Of a DNA stretch of 64,000 nucleotides, positions 7,514-15,914 are shown in pieces. The notes below the pieces were generated by a model. It saw only the letters and a program-made list of their open reading frames with translations, was not told where the DNA came from and searched no databases. The position numbers were made by a program, and so were the translations under genes. The DNA comes from G963668345 sp965206025 (lineage in GTDB: Bacteria > Acidobacteriota > Terriglobia > Bryobacterales > UBA6623): NCBI GenBank assembly GCA_965206025.1, contig CBDBIU010000005.1, forward strand, positions 1,984,001 to 2,048,000. Direction: 5' to 3'. The first letter of the stretch is position 1. Every line of letters starts with the position of its first letter.

Positions 7514-9652
7514 ATGAATAAGCTCGAAGACTCCCAGCCTGACGCGGATCCGCTGGACCACATCCTCGCCGACTACATGGAAGAGGCCGAGGCCTTCCAG
7601 GACGATCTCTCGAAGCTGTGCGCTCTTCAGGCCCGCTACGTTAAGGACCATCCCGACCTGGCGCGGGAGCTTCTCGGACATTTCGAGAACGAAGGCGTTG
7701 TCTTATCCGATCTTGGGAACATCCCTTGCCGTCTGCCGGACTTCGGCAGGTACACGGATATTGAGTATCTCGGCCACGGGGGGATGGGCGTCGTCTACAA
7801 GGCCTTCGATCAGGAGCTGCATATTTCGCTGGCCCTCAAGGTGAGCTTGCCGGGCGATCTGATCACGGCCGAGGGGGTGAGGCGATTCAGCGTCGAAGCG
7901 CAAAGCATGGCCAAGTTAAGACATCCCAACATCGTCCGCGTTCTCCACGTGGGGGAGCACGAAAGCCGCCCCTTCTTGAGCATGGAATTGGTCGAGGCTC
8001 GCAGCCTGGACGAACATCTGGACCGCTTTACCCATGATCAGGGCTCCGCCGCCAAGCTGATGGTGAACGTGGCGCGGGCCGTGCATCACGCGCACCAGCG
8101 CCGCATTCTGCACCGCGACTTGAAGCCGGCCAATATCCTGTTGGGCAAAGACGAAAGCGGAGAAGATAGGCCGTATGTAACCGACTTCGGTCTGGCCGCG
8201 CCGATCGGCGCGGACGGATTGCCGGTGGGAATTGGCGCGACGGTCAGCGAAACGAGCCAGGTGTATCGGACGATCGCCGGCACGGCCCCCTACATGTCGG
8301 CCGAACAAGCTGCCGGAAAAGACGTGACGACGTTGAGCGACGTGTACGGGCTGGGAGCGATTTTGTATGCGCTGCAGACGGGCGATCCCCCGTTTCGAGG
8401 CCCCACGGTCGAAGCAACGCTTGAGCGGGTCAAGAATCCGCAAAAGAAACCGAAGCCGCCACGCGAGATTAACCCGCACGTTGACCGCACGCTGGAAGCG
8501 ATCTCCCTCCGGTGTCTGCGGAAGGACCCCCAAGAGCGTTACCGTTCGGCCGAGGGTCTCGCCAAGGACCTCGATCGATGGCTGACCCACCGGCCCACCG
8601 AAGCAAGGCCGCTAAATGCTATTCAGCGATTGTGGCTCTGGGGCCGTCGCAGCCCGCTCGGAGCGGGTCTCGCCGTCATGGTCTTGGCCAGTCTGGTGCT
8701 GGGGGGCCTGCTTGTCGCCGACCGCTTGCGGGAACCGCGCCGGGCCCAGATCGCGCTCGCTCAACAGCAAGCCGAGACCGTGCACCTTCGATTGAAGCAG
8801 TTAAGCCAGGCGGTCGGGGCTGCCGCCGAGGCCCCCCGGTTCGGCGAACTTCTGGGGCAACGAGATCTAGCGGACTTGCAAGCATTCGTCGAGGAAACAG
8901 GGGACAGCCGCGTCGATCTGAACGGCGAATCCCCTTTTGAGAGTTGGTTCATCGCCGGTCTGGATGGGAAGATCGTGGCCCGCTGGCCGGCGCCGTCGCC
9001 GGAGACGGAAGGAAAAGACTTGAGGCGCCGGGACTACTATCAGGGTGCGCTCGGTTTGGCGAAAACGGAAGGCGGAGCACCCGTTTACATCTCGCGAGTG
9101 TACAAGGCTTTCTCGGATGACCTCTACAAGTTTGGGATCGCCGCCGCGGTGCGGGACGGCGAGGAGATCGTCGGCATTCTGACGGCATCGGTTACTACCA
9201 GCCGGCAGATGGGTCTGCCCGAGACGAAGAGCGGCGAGTTCACGACCGCTCTTGTGGCCCGAAAAGACCCGTTTTTCGCGCCGGGAGAACCCGCTGCCCC
9301 CGCCGACGCGTCGGAATACCTGGTCCTGCTTCATCCGGCCTACGAGCGTCGAACACCGCCCGTCTGGGTTCCACAGAAGCAGATCGAGACGATTCGAGAG
9401 TGCATGGCGGATAATTCCTGCATCACCGACGACTACTACGACCCTGTTGCGTCGTTGAACGAGCAGTACACCGGCCGCTGGATTTACGGCTTCGCCCCGG
9501 TGGAAGACTCAGAGTTTATCGTCGTCGTGCAGCGGCGATACAGCCAAGTTATCCCGACGGAGCTGTGGCTCGTGATCGGGTTTTGCCTCGTAGCTCTTCT
9601 GTCGGCGGGAATCGTCAGATACATCCGGCCGCGGGCGAGGCAGGGTGCGTAA
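7514..9652 (+). CDS. Receptor-type Ser/Thr protein kinase with extracytoplasmic sensor domain
   Basis: A 712-residue Hanks-type kinase. After ~75 residues of acidic N-terminus comes the kinase domain: glycine loop YLGHGGMGVVYKAFD (~84-98), the ATP-binding Lys in LALKVS, the catalytic loop HRDLKPANILL (~200), the DFG motif in VTDFGLA, and the activation segment ending GTAPYMSAEQAAG. All catalytic residues are present. A membrane helix (~380-402) is followed by ~275 residues predicted to be outside the membrane, with Cache-like features (KDLRRRDYYQGALG, VYISRVYKAFSDDLYKF, GILTAS). A second helix (~683-705) precedes a short basic tail. It probably senses a ligand outside the inner membrane and phosphorylates cytoplasmic proteins. 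It is divergent from the symporter, which may share its signal. An IS1380 copy sits 10 bp after the stop without damaging the gene. Confidence 0.9.
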   Translation: MNKLEDSQPDADPLDHILADYMEEAEAFQDDLSKLCALQARYVKDHPDLARELLGHFENEGVVLSDLGNIPCRLPDFGRYTDIEYLGHGGMGVVYKAFDQELHISLALKVSLPGDLITAEGVRRFSVEAQSMAKLRHPNIVRVLHVGEHESRPFLSMELVEARSLDEHLDRFTHDQGSAAKLMVNVARAVHHAHQRRILHRDLKPANILLGKDESGEDRPYVTDFGLAAPIGADGLPVGIGATVSETSQVYRTIAGTAPYMSAEQAAGKDVTTLSDVYGLGAILYALQTGDPPFRGPTVEATLERVKNPQKKPKPPREINPHVDRTLEAISLRCLRKDPQERYRSAEGLAKDLDRWLTHRPTEARPLNAIQRLWLWGRRSPLGAGLAVMVLASLVLGGLLVADRLREPRRAQIALAQQQAETVHLRLKQLSQAVGAAAEAPRFGELLGQRDLADLQAFVEETGDSRVDLNGESPFESWFIAGLDGKIVARWPAPSPETEGKDLRRRDYYQGALGLAKTEGGAPVYISRVYKAFSDDLYKFGIAAAVRDGEEIVGILTASVTTSRQMGLPETKSGEFTTALVARKDPFFAPGEPAAPADASEYLVLLHPAYERRTPPVWVPQKQIETIRECMADNSCITDDYYDPVASLNEQYTGRWIYGFAPVEDSEFIVVVQRRYSQVIPTELWLVIGFCLVALLSAGIVRYIRPRARQGA

Positions 9653-9662
9653 TGAATGTCAA

Positions 9663-11328
9663 CCCGCATTTTCAATTTGATGTTTGACATCCCGACCTTC
9701 CAGCGGCCTTGAGCGTCTTTATTCATAGGGGCTAGAGCCCGATGAGGACGCCATGGAGGCCAACACCCAATGGGTGAAAAACAAACCAAGCCATTCCAGC
9801 TAAGTTTCAACGGCTTGTTGAAAGTCGATTTCCAGGGATCGCACGTCACTTCTGATGGTGGCCTGATTTTGGTTCGCGAACTGGACGAACGGCTCGGTCT
9901 CGGAGAACTGATTGACGAGCATCTCAGCGACTCCCGGCAAGGCACAAACAAGCAGTTCACGCTCGCTGATCTGTTGCGGCAGTCGGTCTACAGCCGCTTG
10001 GCGGGCTACGAGGACCTCAACGACGCCGAGCGGGTTTCGATCGATCCGACGTTTCGGCTGATCGGTTCGCAGAAGATCTGGGATCGCGGTGCGGCCTTGA
10101 CCTCGACGCTGCACGGCTTCGAGACGGAGATGCTGGCGAGCGAAGAGAATCTACTGGGGCTGATGGCGCTGAACCGAGAGCTGGTCGGGCAAGCGGAGGC
10201 GTTCGACGACTCCGAGCGGGTCGTTCTGGACATGGACTCCACCGAGAGTCCGGTCCATGGCCAACAGGAAGGCAGTGCCTACAACGGACACTTCGAGTCG
10301 GTCTGCTACCATCCGTTGCTTTTGTTCAACGGTCATGGTGATTGCCTCGCTGCAAAGCTGCGTCCAGGCAACGTGCACAGCGCCGACGACTGGGATGAGC
10401 TATTGTTGCCGGAGATCGAGCGCCAACAGGCTGCGGGCAAGCAGGTCGCCTTCCGGGGCGATGCGGCCTTTGCCAAGCCGGAGGTTTATGAGGCTTCGGA
10501 GGAACGCGGAGTACAGTACGCCATTCGCATTCCGGCCAACAAGAGCCTGGAGTTGGAGATCGAGGACATCCTGTTTCGGCCACCGGGCAGGCCGAGCGCC
10601 AAGCCCCTGGTGCGCTACAAGAGCTTCCGCTATCAGGCCGCCAGTTGGAGCAAACCGCGGCGCATCGTAGCGAAGGTTGAGCACCACCCGGGCGAACTGT
10701 TCGCGCAACCCGGCTTCATCGTCACCAACATGACCCGGCCCAGTCGCTCGGTGGTGCGCTTTTACAACAAGCGCGGCACGGCCGAGCAGTGGATCAAGGA
10801 AGGCAAGCAGGCCACGAATTGGACACGGTTGTCGTGCCATCGTTTTCGCGCGAACGAAGTTCGCTTGCAACTCAGCGTCCTGGCTTACAACCTCGGCAAC
10901 CTGTGGCGGCGGCTGGGACTGCCACCAAGCATCAAGAGCTGGTCGCTGACGAGCTTGCAGCAGCGGCTGATGAAGACCGGCGGGCGGCTGGTCAAGCATG
11001 CCCGCTACTACTGGTTGCTGCTGGCCGAGGGGCATCTGAACCGGCGGCTGTTCGGTGACATGCTGCACAGGATCTGGGCGCTGCCGCTGCCGAGCGGGTA
11101 GCGTTGACCGGGCTAGGATCAACAGTTTTCGGCTCCAAAAAGGTTTGGCAGGGAGCAGTGTCGGCCGCAGCGCCGTTCAGGCCGCGCAATCAACGTCTGT
11201 GAGCGGACGGACGAGCCCTGGCGCCTACCGGCGGAGGGGATGTGCAGGGTTCAGCGCGAAAAGACGTGGCATTCGGGCCGGCGCGGATGTATACTGTGGC
11301 CGTGCCAAGGCCAAAACGGAAATCCTGG
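9663..11328 (+). mobile_element. IS1380-family insertion sequence, copy 3 (diverged, 1666 bp)
   Basis: The ends are CCCGCATTTTCAATTTG and, read inward from the right, CCAGGATTTCCGTTTTG. GTCAA is duplicated at 9658-9662 and 11329-11333. It belongs to the same family as copies 1 and 2 but is clearly diverged in sequence. It landed a few bases after the kinase stop codon. About 225 bp between the transposase stop and the right end are non-coding. Confidence 0.93.
9770..11101 (+). CDS. IS1380-family DDE transposase (copy 3)
   Basis: The protein has 443 residues and is co-linear with the copy 1/2 transposase. Differences cluster around residues 260-320, where the read is NKSLELEIEDILFRPPGRPS instead of NENLRREVAELLVRPVGRPT. 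The catalytic blocks are intact: VVLDMDSTE with HGQQEGSAYNGHF, FRGDAAFAKPEVYE and GTAEQWIKEGKQ. It is likely active. It represents a second lineage of the same IS in this genome. Confidence 0.95.
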   Translation: MGEKQTKPFQLSFNGLLKVDFQGSHVTSDGGLILVRELDERLGLGELIDEHLSDSRQGTNKQFTLADLLRQSVYSRLAGYEDLNDAERVSIDPTFRLIGSQKIWDRGAALTSTLHGFETEMLASEENLLGLMALNRELVGQAEAFDDSERVVLDMDSTESPVHGQQEGSAYNGHFESVCYHPLLLFNGHGDCLAAKLRPGNVHSADDWDELLLPEIERQQAAGKQVAFRGDAAFAKPEVYEASEERGVQYAIRIPANKSLELEIEDILFRPPGRPSAKPLVRYKSFRYQAASWSKPRRIVAKVEHHPGELFAQPGFIVTNMTRPSRSVVRFYNKRGTAEQWIKEGKQATNWTRLSCHRFRANEVRLQLSVLAYNLGNLWRRLGLPPSIKSWSLTSLQQRLMKTGGRLVKHARYYWLLLAEGHLNRRLFGDMLHRIWALPLPSG

Positions 11329-11409
11329 GTCAATCTCTTTCGTGTTCTGCTGTGACAACGGAAATCAATTCCAACTCTTGAAGGTGTTCTTGAAGGTGTT
11401 CAAACCGCA

Positions 11410-11844
11410 CTAGACATCAGGCTTTGGCACCCCTGCATCGACCGCCGGCAGCGAAAGAGCGCGCGCGGCATCGGTGCACAGCTTCAGGAGAGGTTCTAGC
11501 TCCCAGCCAGTATAGGACCGAGTGTCCCCCTCCCATGCTGCGAGTGGCACGTTCCTCCAGGGCGATGGATGGAGCAGCGTTACTTCAATCCGAACCATGC
11601 TTTCGCTAGACCATAGGAGGAAGCCCCCGGGGGAGTCATCAGATGCACCAAAGTCGGGCTCAACGTAGTACGTCTTCCCTGAGACCTCTACAGCCTCGAA
11701 CTCAGAGATTGGCAACTCCCAATCTCGCCGAAGCAGAGACCGCCAGCCCCGGTACTCTACGCGGACCCGTGATCTTTCAATGGTGATCGTCATTCCTCCG
11801 CGGACGATCTTCACCGGGAGACTGCTGAAAGATGCAAGGCTCAC
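11410..11844 (-). CDS. Hypothetical protein
   Basis: The protein has 144 residues and I do not recognise a domain. It starts at GTG 11844 with AAAGGAGG nine bases upstream, a strong ribosome-binding site. The sequence alternates short strands (MTITIERSRVRVEYRGW, MVRIEVTLLHP) with a middle FEAVEVSGKTYYVEP, which suggests a small beta-rich, PH-like fold, but this is only an impression. No signal peptide or membrane helix is seen. It occupies the place, relative to symporter and kinase remnants, that the GIDE gene occupies in the intact locus upstream. Confidence 0.55.
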   Translation of the reverse strand: MSLASFSSLPVKIVRGGMTITIERSRVRVEYRGWRSLLRRDWELPISEFEAVEVSGKTYYVEPDFGASDDSPGGFLLWSSESMVRIEVTLLHPSPWRNVPLAAWEGDTRSYTGWELEPLLKLCTDAARALSLPAVDAGVPKPDV

Positions 11845-12144
11845 GGTAAGTTCCTCCTTTGGTCCGAAGTTGAAGGCCCCAGGGAAGCCTTCATTTGTCT
11901 TTAAGGATTAGGACGACAAACGCACGGGAATGGACCGTGATGAGAGGGAAGGCAGAAAATCAACTGAGCGACCGCTCGTAGTATAAAGCCGGGTTACGAT
12001 TCACGAGCGTGGCGTCTTGCGCTCAAGTTGGCCTAGTTCGCGAGTCGTAGCTCTTCTGTCGGCGGGAATCGTCAGATACGTCCTGCCGAAGCGTCTCCCC
12101 AACTCCGTGGAAGGTTGAGACGGCGGTGCTTTACTCCACTCCCG
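11845..12144. pseudogene. Scar of a deleted symporter-kinase locus
   Basis: Two short matches to intact genes are left here. At 11899-11936 (minus) the sequence resembles the last codons of the symporter gene near 5670 (TAAGACGACAAACGC against TTAGGACGACAAACGC). At 12045-12088 (plus) 44 bases match the kinase 3' end at 9588-9631 at about 42 positions. Order and orientation are the same as in the intact locus. The bodies of both genes are gone. No other coding sequence is seen in this gap. Confidence 0.6.
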
Positions 12145-12173
12145 CCGGACGGTGGTGAGAGAAATGCGGGCTA
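12145..12173. repeat. Intergenic repeat end (GGTGAGAGAAATGCGGGCTAG type)
   Basis: Read on the minus strand it is CTAGCCCGCATTTCTCTCACC, the terminal motif of the window's main repeat family with a 2-bp insertion. Its TAG is the stop codon of the HEAT-like gene at 12171-12554. Confidence 0.7.
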
Positions 12174-12554
12174 GTTGGGCGCTTCGCCTGTGACCGGCTT
12201 TTCGCCCCACAGGTTCGTGCGCAACTCTTCCAGGCGATGCTCGGCGGCGTCGCGAACGTAGCGGTACTTGTCGTTCTCAGCGACAGCTTCCAAAATTGAT
12301 GTGTCTTGCAGCTTCTTGACCGCCTTGCGCCGAATCTCCTCGTCGTTTGAGTTTCGGGCCAGATCGGCGTACATTTCCTGATCGGGATACTTTTCCCGCA
12401 GGATGTCGAAAACGCGGTGTCGGACGAACCAGTGCGCGTCTTCAATGACCATCCCGCGGAGAATCGTCGGGTCGTCGATCTCGTCCGCCGCCGCGATTCG
12501 AACGTCCGGGTCGCTGTGTTTCCACTTCGGTCTAAATGCGTCAAGAACTCCCAT
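12171..12554 (-). CDS. Small HEAT-repeat-like protein
   Basis: The protein has 127 residues starting at ATG 12554, with AAGGGG upstream. Helical pairs recur with the pattern of HEAT-type repeats: SDPDVRIAAADEIDDPTILR, then DAHWFVRHRVFDILRE, NSNDEEIRRKAVKKLQD and NDKYRYVRDAAEHRLEEL. Such repeats normally bind other proteins. No catalytic motif is present, so the role is unknown. It is 188 bp downstream of recN on the same strand. The longer open frame extending upstream of 12554 is not favoured because it overlaps recN and has no repeat character. The stop codon is supplied by the adjacent intergenic repeat. Confidence 0.75.
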   Translation of the reverse strand: MGVLDAFRPKWKHSDPDVRIAAADEIDDPTILRGMVIEDAHWFVRHRVFDILREKYPDQEMYADLARNSNDEEIRRKAVKKLQDTSILEAVAENDKYRYVRDAAEHRLEELRTNLWGEKPVTGEAPN

Positions 12555-12742
12555 AGCGCCCCTTGGGGGAGGAACAGGCCGCTGTGCCCGACCGCCGGCT
12601 AGCCGGCCCGCGTGGTCAGGCTCTATGAACCCCGCGTCCCTTCCTGCTCCGAGCTTGTGCCTTTTTGAATTGTAGACTTTTGCCGCGGCCCGTGCAAAGG
12701 GAAAACGGTAAGGGCGGAGACAGCGACTAGTGGACGCCGACT

Positions 12743-14455
12743 TTACAGCTCGTCGCTTATCGACGAGGAGTTCAGGATCTGGCGGGCGTGACGCAGAGCG
12801 GCTGCCGTGACCTCGGCGCCCGAGAGCATGCGGGCCAATTCCTCGGCTCGTTCCTTCTTCGATAATTCGACCACCGACGCGAAGGTATTCCCTTGCTGTT
12901 GCCGCTTCTCGACGAAGTAGTGTGCGTCCGCGAAGCCCGCGATTTGCGGTAGGTGGGTGACGCAAAGCACCTGATGATGCTGGGCGATCTGCTTGAGCCG
13001 CCGCCCGAGGGCTTCAGCGACTCGGCCACCCACTCCACTGTCGATCTCATCAAAGACCAGCGTTCGAGGCAGTGTATTCTCCGTCTGGGTCCGCGGGGCC
13101 GCGGCCAGGCAGGTTTTTAGCGCCAGGGCGATTCTGGAAAGCTCGCCGCCCGAAGCCGCTTGCGCTACCGGGCGTGGCGGCTGTCCGGGATTAGCCGACG
13201 CCAGGAACCGAATGCGGTCATTGCCGGCGGCGCTCCATCCCGCCGCGCCGTCCTTGACTTCGTCAAACGCCACCTGGAACTCGGCCGCTTCCATGGCCAG
13301 CGAAGCCAATTCCGCTTTTACCTGGGACCCCAGCCGGCCGGCGGCTTCGCGGCGTCCGGCGGACAGTTTCCGCGCCTGTGCTGTGTACTGCTCCGCGGCG
13401 TCCCGTTGCCGTTTTTCGACTTCGGCAATGGTTGTCTCCAGAGATTCGATCTGTTCGAGCCGCTTGCCCACCTCCTCGCCGTAGGCTAGGACCTCGTCCA
13501 CTGTGGCCCCGTACTTGCGCTTGAGTTTTTCGATCGCGGCCAAGCGATCTTCGACTTCCGCCTGCCTACCGGGATCGAATTCGAGGCCGTCCAGATAGCG
13601 GCTCAATTCTAGGGCCGCGTCCTCGACCTGGGCGCGGGCATTGTCTAGCGTCTCCGACAGAGGGTTCAACGAGGGATCAAAACGCGCCAGCTCTTCGAGG
13701 GCTCGTCGCGCGGCTTTTAGCTGCGTGGCCGCCGAGGCCGGGGATTCGTAGAGCAGGTCGTACCCCCGAGCGGCCGCTTCTTTGACTTGTTCGGCGTGAG
13801 CGAGGAGCCGGCTCTGTGTTTGCAGTTCCTCGTCCTCCCCCGCCTCGAGCTTCGCTTGTTCGATCTCCTGATGTTGGAAGCGGTGGAGATCAAGCAGGCG
13901 CAAGCGCTCCTTCTCATCACCGCGCAGTTCGTCCAGCCGCTTCGTCGAGTCCTTCCATTGCCGATAGGCCGCGGCGACCTGGGAAACGAGCGCGGTCTGA
14001 TCCGCGAAGGCGTCGAGCATGGCGAGTTGCGTGCGGGTATGGAACAGGTCCTGCTGTTCGTGTTGGCCATGAATGTCGGCTAGACCGCCGGCCAGTTCCC
14101 GGAGTAGAGACAGAGGGACGAAGCGGCCGTTGACGTAGGCCCGCGATTTGCCGCTGTCGAGGAGTTCCCGCTCAACGACCAGCTCATTCTCCTCGAGATC
14201 GAGCCCGCTGTCGTCCAGCAGGCGGCGCAACTCGGGCGTTTCCTCCACCTCAAACACGCCGGTGATGCGCGCTCGTCTCGATCCGGACCGAATGACATCG
14301 GCACTCGCCCGCGCCCCGAGCAGCAGCGAGAGCGCATCGACAACGATCGACTTGCCACTGCCTGTTTCTCCGGTCAACAGGTTGAGCCCCGCGCGGAACC
14401 GAACCGACAGCTTCTCAACTACCGCGTAGTGCTCGACCCGGATCTCTTGCAGCAT
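12743..14455 (-). CDS. recN: DNA repair protein RecN
   Basis: An SMC-like ATPase of 570 residues, close to the usual ~550. Walker A is LLTGETGSGKSIVVDALSLL (~29-48). A central coiled-coil stretch (~150-370) lies between the head halves. The ABC signature is QAASGGELSRIALALK, and Walker B is RTLVFDEIDSGVGG. The C-terminal LCVTHLPQIAGFADAHYFVEK is typical of RecN. It acts in the cytoplasm in double-strand break repair, holding DNA ends for recombination. The start MLQEIRVEHYAVVEKLSVRF is the standard N-terminus. It is divergent from tolQ. Confidence 0.97.
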   Translation of the reverse strand: MLQEIRVEHYAVVEKLSVRFRAGLNLLTGETGSGKSIVVDALSLLLGARASADVIRSGSRRARITGVFEVEETPELRRLLDDSGLDLEENELVVERELLDSGKSRAYVNGRFVPLSLLRELAGGLADIHGQHEQQDLFHTRTQLAMLDAFADQTALVSQVAAAYRQWKDSTKRLDELRGDEKERLRLLDLHRFQHQEIEQAKLEAGEDEELQTQSRLLAHAEQVKEAAARGYDLLYESPASAATQLKAARRALEELARFDPSLNPLSETLDNARAQVEDAALELSRYLDGLEFDPGRQAEVEDRLAAIEKLKRKYGATVDEVLAYGEEVGKRLEQIESLETTIAEVEKRQRDAAEQYTAQARKLSAGRREAAGRLGSQVKAELASLAMEAAEFQVAFDEVKDGAAGWSAAGNDRIRFLASANPGQPPRPVAQAASGGELSRIALALKTCLAAAPRTQTENTLPRTLVFDEIDSGVGGRVAEALGRRLKQIAQHHQVLCVTHLPQIAGFADAHYFVEKRQQQGNTFASVVELSKKERAEELARMLSGAEVTAAALRHARQILNSSSISDEL

Positions 14456-14728
14456 GGCGGAAGCGCTCCCCGAGCGGGAAGGGCAGAAACCCGCCGGAGG
14501 TTGCGAGGGTGAATCCGGCGAGCCGCGCGGCCCGCCATGATTCCACCTAAGACATTATATGTGTTAGATTTTCTGTAGCGTGCGGGCGGGTTCGCCCCGT
14601 CGGGCGCTACCGCCGGATGGCCGGCCGGCGGGGCGCGGCGTGGAGGCCCCAGCGCCGATGCTGTTGGCGAACGCCCGGCGGGATTCCACCTCCGGCCCAC
14701 GGCGTTGAACACCCTTCCAGGAGACCTC
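14456..14728. promoter_or_regulatory. recN/tolQ divergent intergenic region
   Basis: The 273-bp gap should carry the recN promoter and the promoter of the tol-pal cluster. An A/T-rich stretch at 14549-14578 (CATTATATGTGTTAGATTTT) stands out from the GC-rich surroundings and is the likeliest promoter core, though direction and exact boxes are uncertain. The ribosome-binding site for tolQ (AGGAGA) is at 14719-14724. Confidence 0.4.
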
Positions 14729-15544
14729 TTGATACGACACACCATTTTCGCCCTCTTATTACAGGCCGAGGAGGCGGCCGAGACCGCCCAAGTCGCCGAC
14801 CCGATGGAAGAGGCCGTCCGTTCCGGGGCCTTTGACCAGAGTGGATTCCTGAACCTGCTGCTCGAGACCGGTCCGCTGGCCAAGGTGGTGCTGTTGATCC
14901 TGCTGGCCTTCTCGGTTCTTTCCTGGGCCATCGCCTTCTCGAAGATTAGCTTGCTGAAAACCTCGCGCCGCAACAACACCCGTTTTCTGAGGGCGTTCCG
15001 CAAGAGCCGCCAGCTCGGGGAGATCAGCGCGGCCTCGGAAAACTACCGCCCGGCACCGCTCGTTACCGTCTTCGAGTTTGGCTACGATGAAGTTGCGAGA
15101 CAAGTGAACAGCTATAGAGAATTGCGCAATACCGCCGCCCTGGAGCGCAGTCTGCAATTGGGGATCGGGGAAGAGATGGCACATTTGCAGCGCAATATGG
15201 GCTGGTTGGCCACGACGGCGTCGGCGAGCCCTTTCATCGGCTTATTTGGAACCGTGTGGGGCATTCTCGAAGCTTTCCGGGGGCTGGGCCAAGCCGGCGG
15301 CGCCACGCTGCGAGCCGTGGCACCCGGCATTGCCGAAGCGCTCATCGCCACCGCGGCCGGCTTGTTCGCGGCCATCCCGGCGCTGATTTTTTTCAACTAC
15401 TTCTCGCAGCGCGTCCGGGAGTTGCGGGCGCGCATGGACGACTTCAGTCTGGAGTTTTTCAATCTCGCCGAACAGAGCTACGGAGAGCAAGATGGCATTG
15501 TCGAATCAGAATCCTCATCAAGACGAGTCGATAGCGGACATTAA
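14729..15544 (+). CDS. tolQ: Tol-Pal system protein TolQ (MotA/TolQ/ExbB channel)
   Basis: The protein has 271 residues from TTG 14729, chosen because AGGAGA lies five bases upstream. An in-frame TTG at 14705 lacks such a site. After a short N-terminus there is a membrane helix (PLAKVVLLILLAFSVLSWAIAF), a cytoplasmic loop, and two more helices containing the family core GWLATTASASPFIGLFGTVW and APGIAEALIATAAGLFAAIP. With TolR it forms the proton channel of the inner membrane that energises the Tol-Pal machine during cell constriction. It overlaps tolR by 53 bp and is first in a six-gene cluster. Confidence 0.95.
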   Translation: MIRHTIFALLLQAEEAAETAQVADPMEEAVRSGAFDQSGFLNLLLETGPLAKVVLLILLAFSVLSWAIAFSKISLLKTSRRNNTRFLRAFRKSRQLGEISAASENYRPAPLVTVFEFGYDEVARQVNSYRELRNTAALERSLQLGIGEEMAHLQRNMGWLATTASASPFIGLFGTVWGILEAFRGLGQAGGATLRAVAPGIAEALIATAAGLFAAIPALIFFNYFSQRVRELRARMDDFSLEFFNLAEQSYGEQDGIVESESSSRRVDSGH

Positions 15545-15914
15545 CATCACCCCGTTCGTCGACGTGGTCTTGGTCCTGCTGATTATCTTCATGATCACGG
15601 CCGGAGTCGTCGAGTTCGGCCTCGATATCGACGTTCCCAAAACCCGCGAAGTCGCCTCGACGAGCCAGGACCTCGATTTCGTCAACATCACGGCGAACGG
15701 GCAGCTGTTTTTGAACGACGATCCGATCATCGTTGGCGACATTGTGTCCCGGGTCAAACAGAAGCACGGCCCCGAGGCGAGCGTTTACTTGCGCGCTCAC
15801 AGGACGACGCCTTGGGAGCTGGTCGCCAACGTAGTCGCCGAATGCGGCGCGGGCGGGATTGGAGTGAACGTGGTGACCAAGCCGCTGGAGCGGCGGCCCA
15901 GACGACGGCGATGA
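15492..15914 (+). CDS. tolR: Tol-Pal system protein TolR (ExbD family)
   Basis: The 140-residue protein has one membrane helix near the N-terminus. The ExbD/TolR signature is INITPFVDVVLVLLIIFMIT, in which the Asp after PFV is the proton-carrying residue. The periplasmic domain follows (VPKTREV, then SVYLRAHRTTPWELVANVV). It partners TolQ. The long overlap with tolQ and the ATGA junction with the next gene indicate translational coupling. The Arg-rich C-terminal tail (ERRPRRRR) is unusual and may simply come from the overlap with the next start. Confidence 0.95.
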   Translation: MALSNQNPHQDESIADINITPFVDVVLVLLIIFMITAGVVEFGLDIDVPKTREVASTSQDLDFVNITANGQLFLNDDPIIVGDIVSRVKQKHGPEASVYLRAHRTTPWELVANVVAECGAGGIGVNVVTKPLERRPRRRR

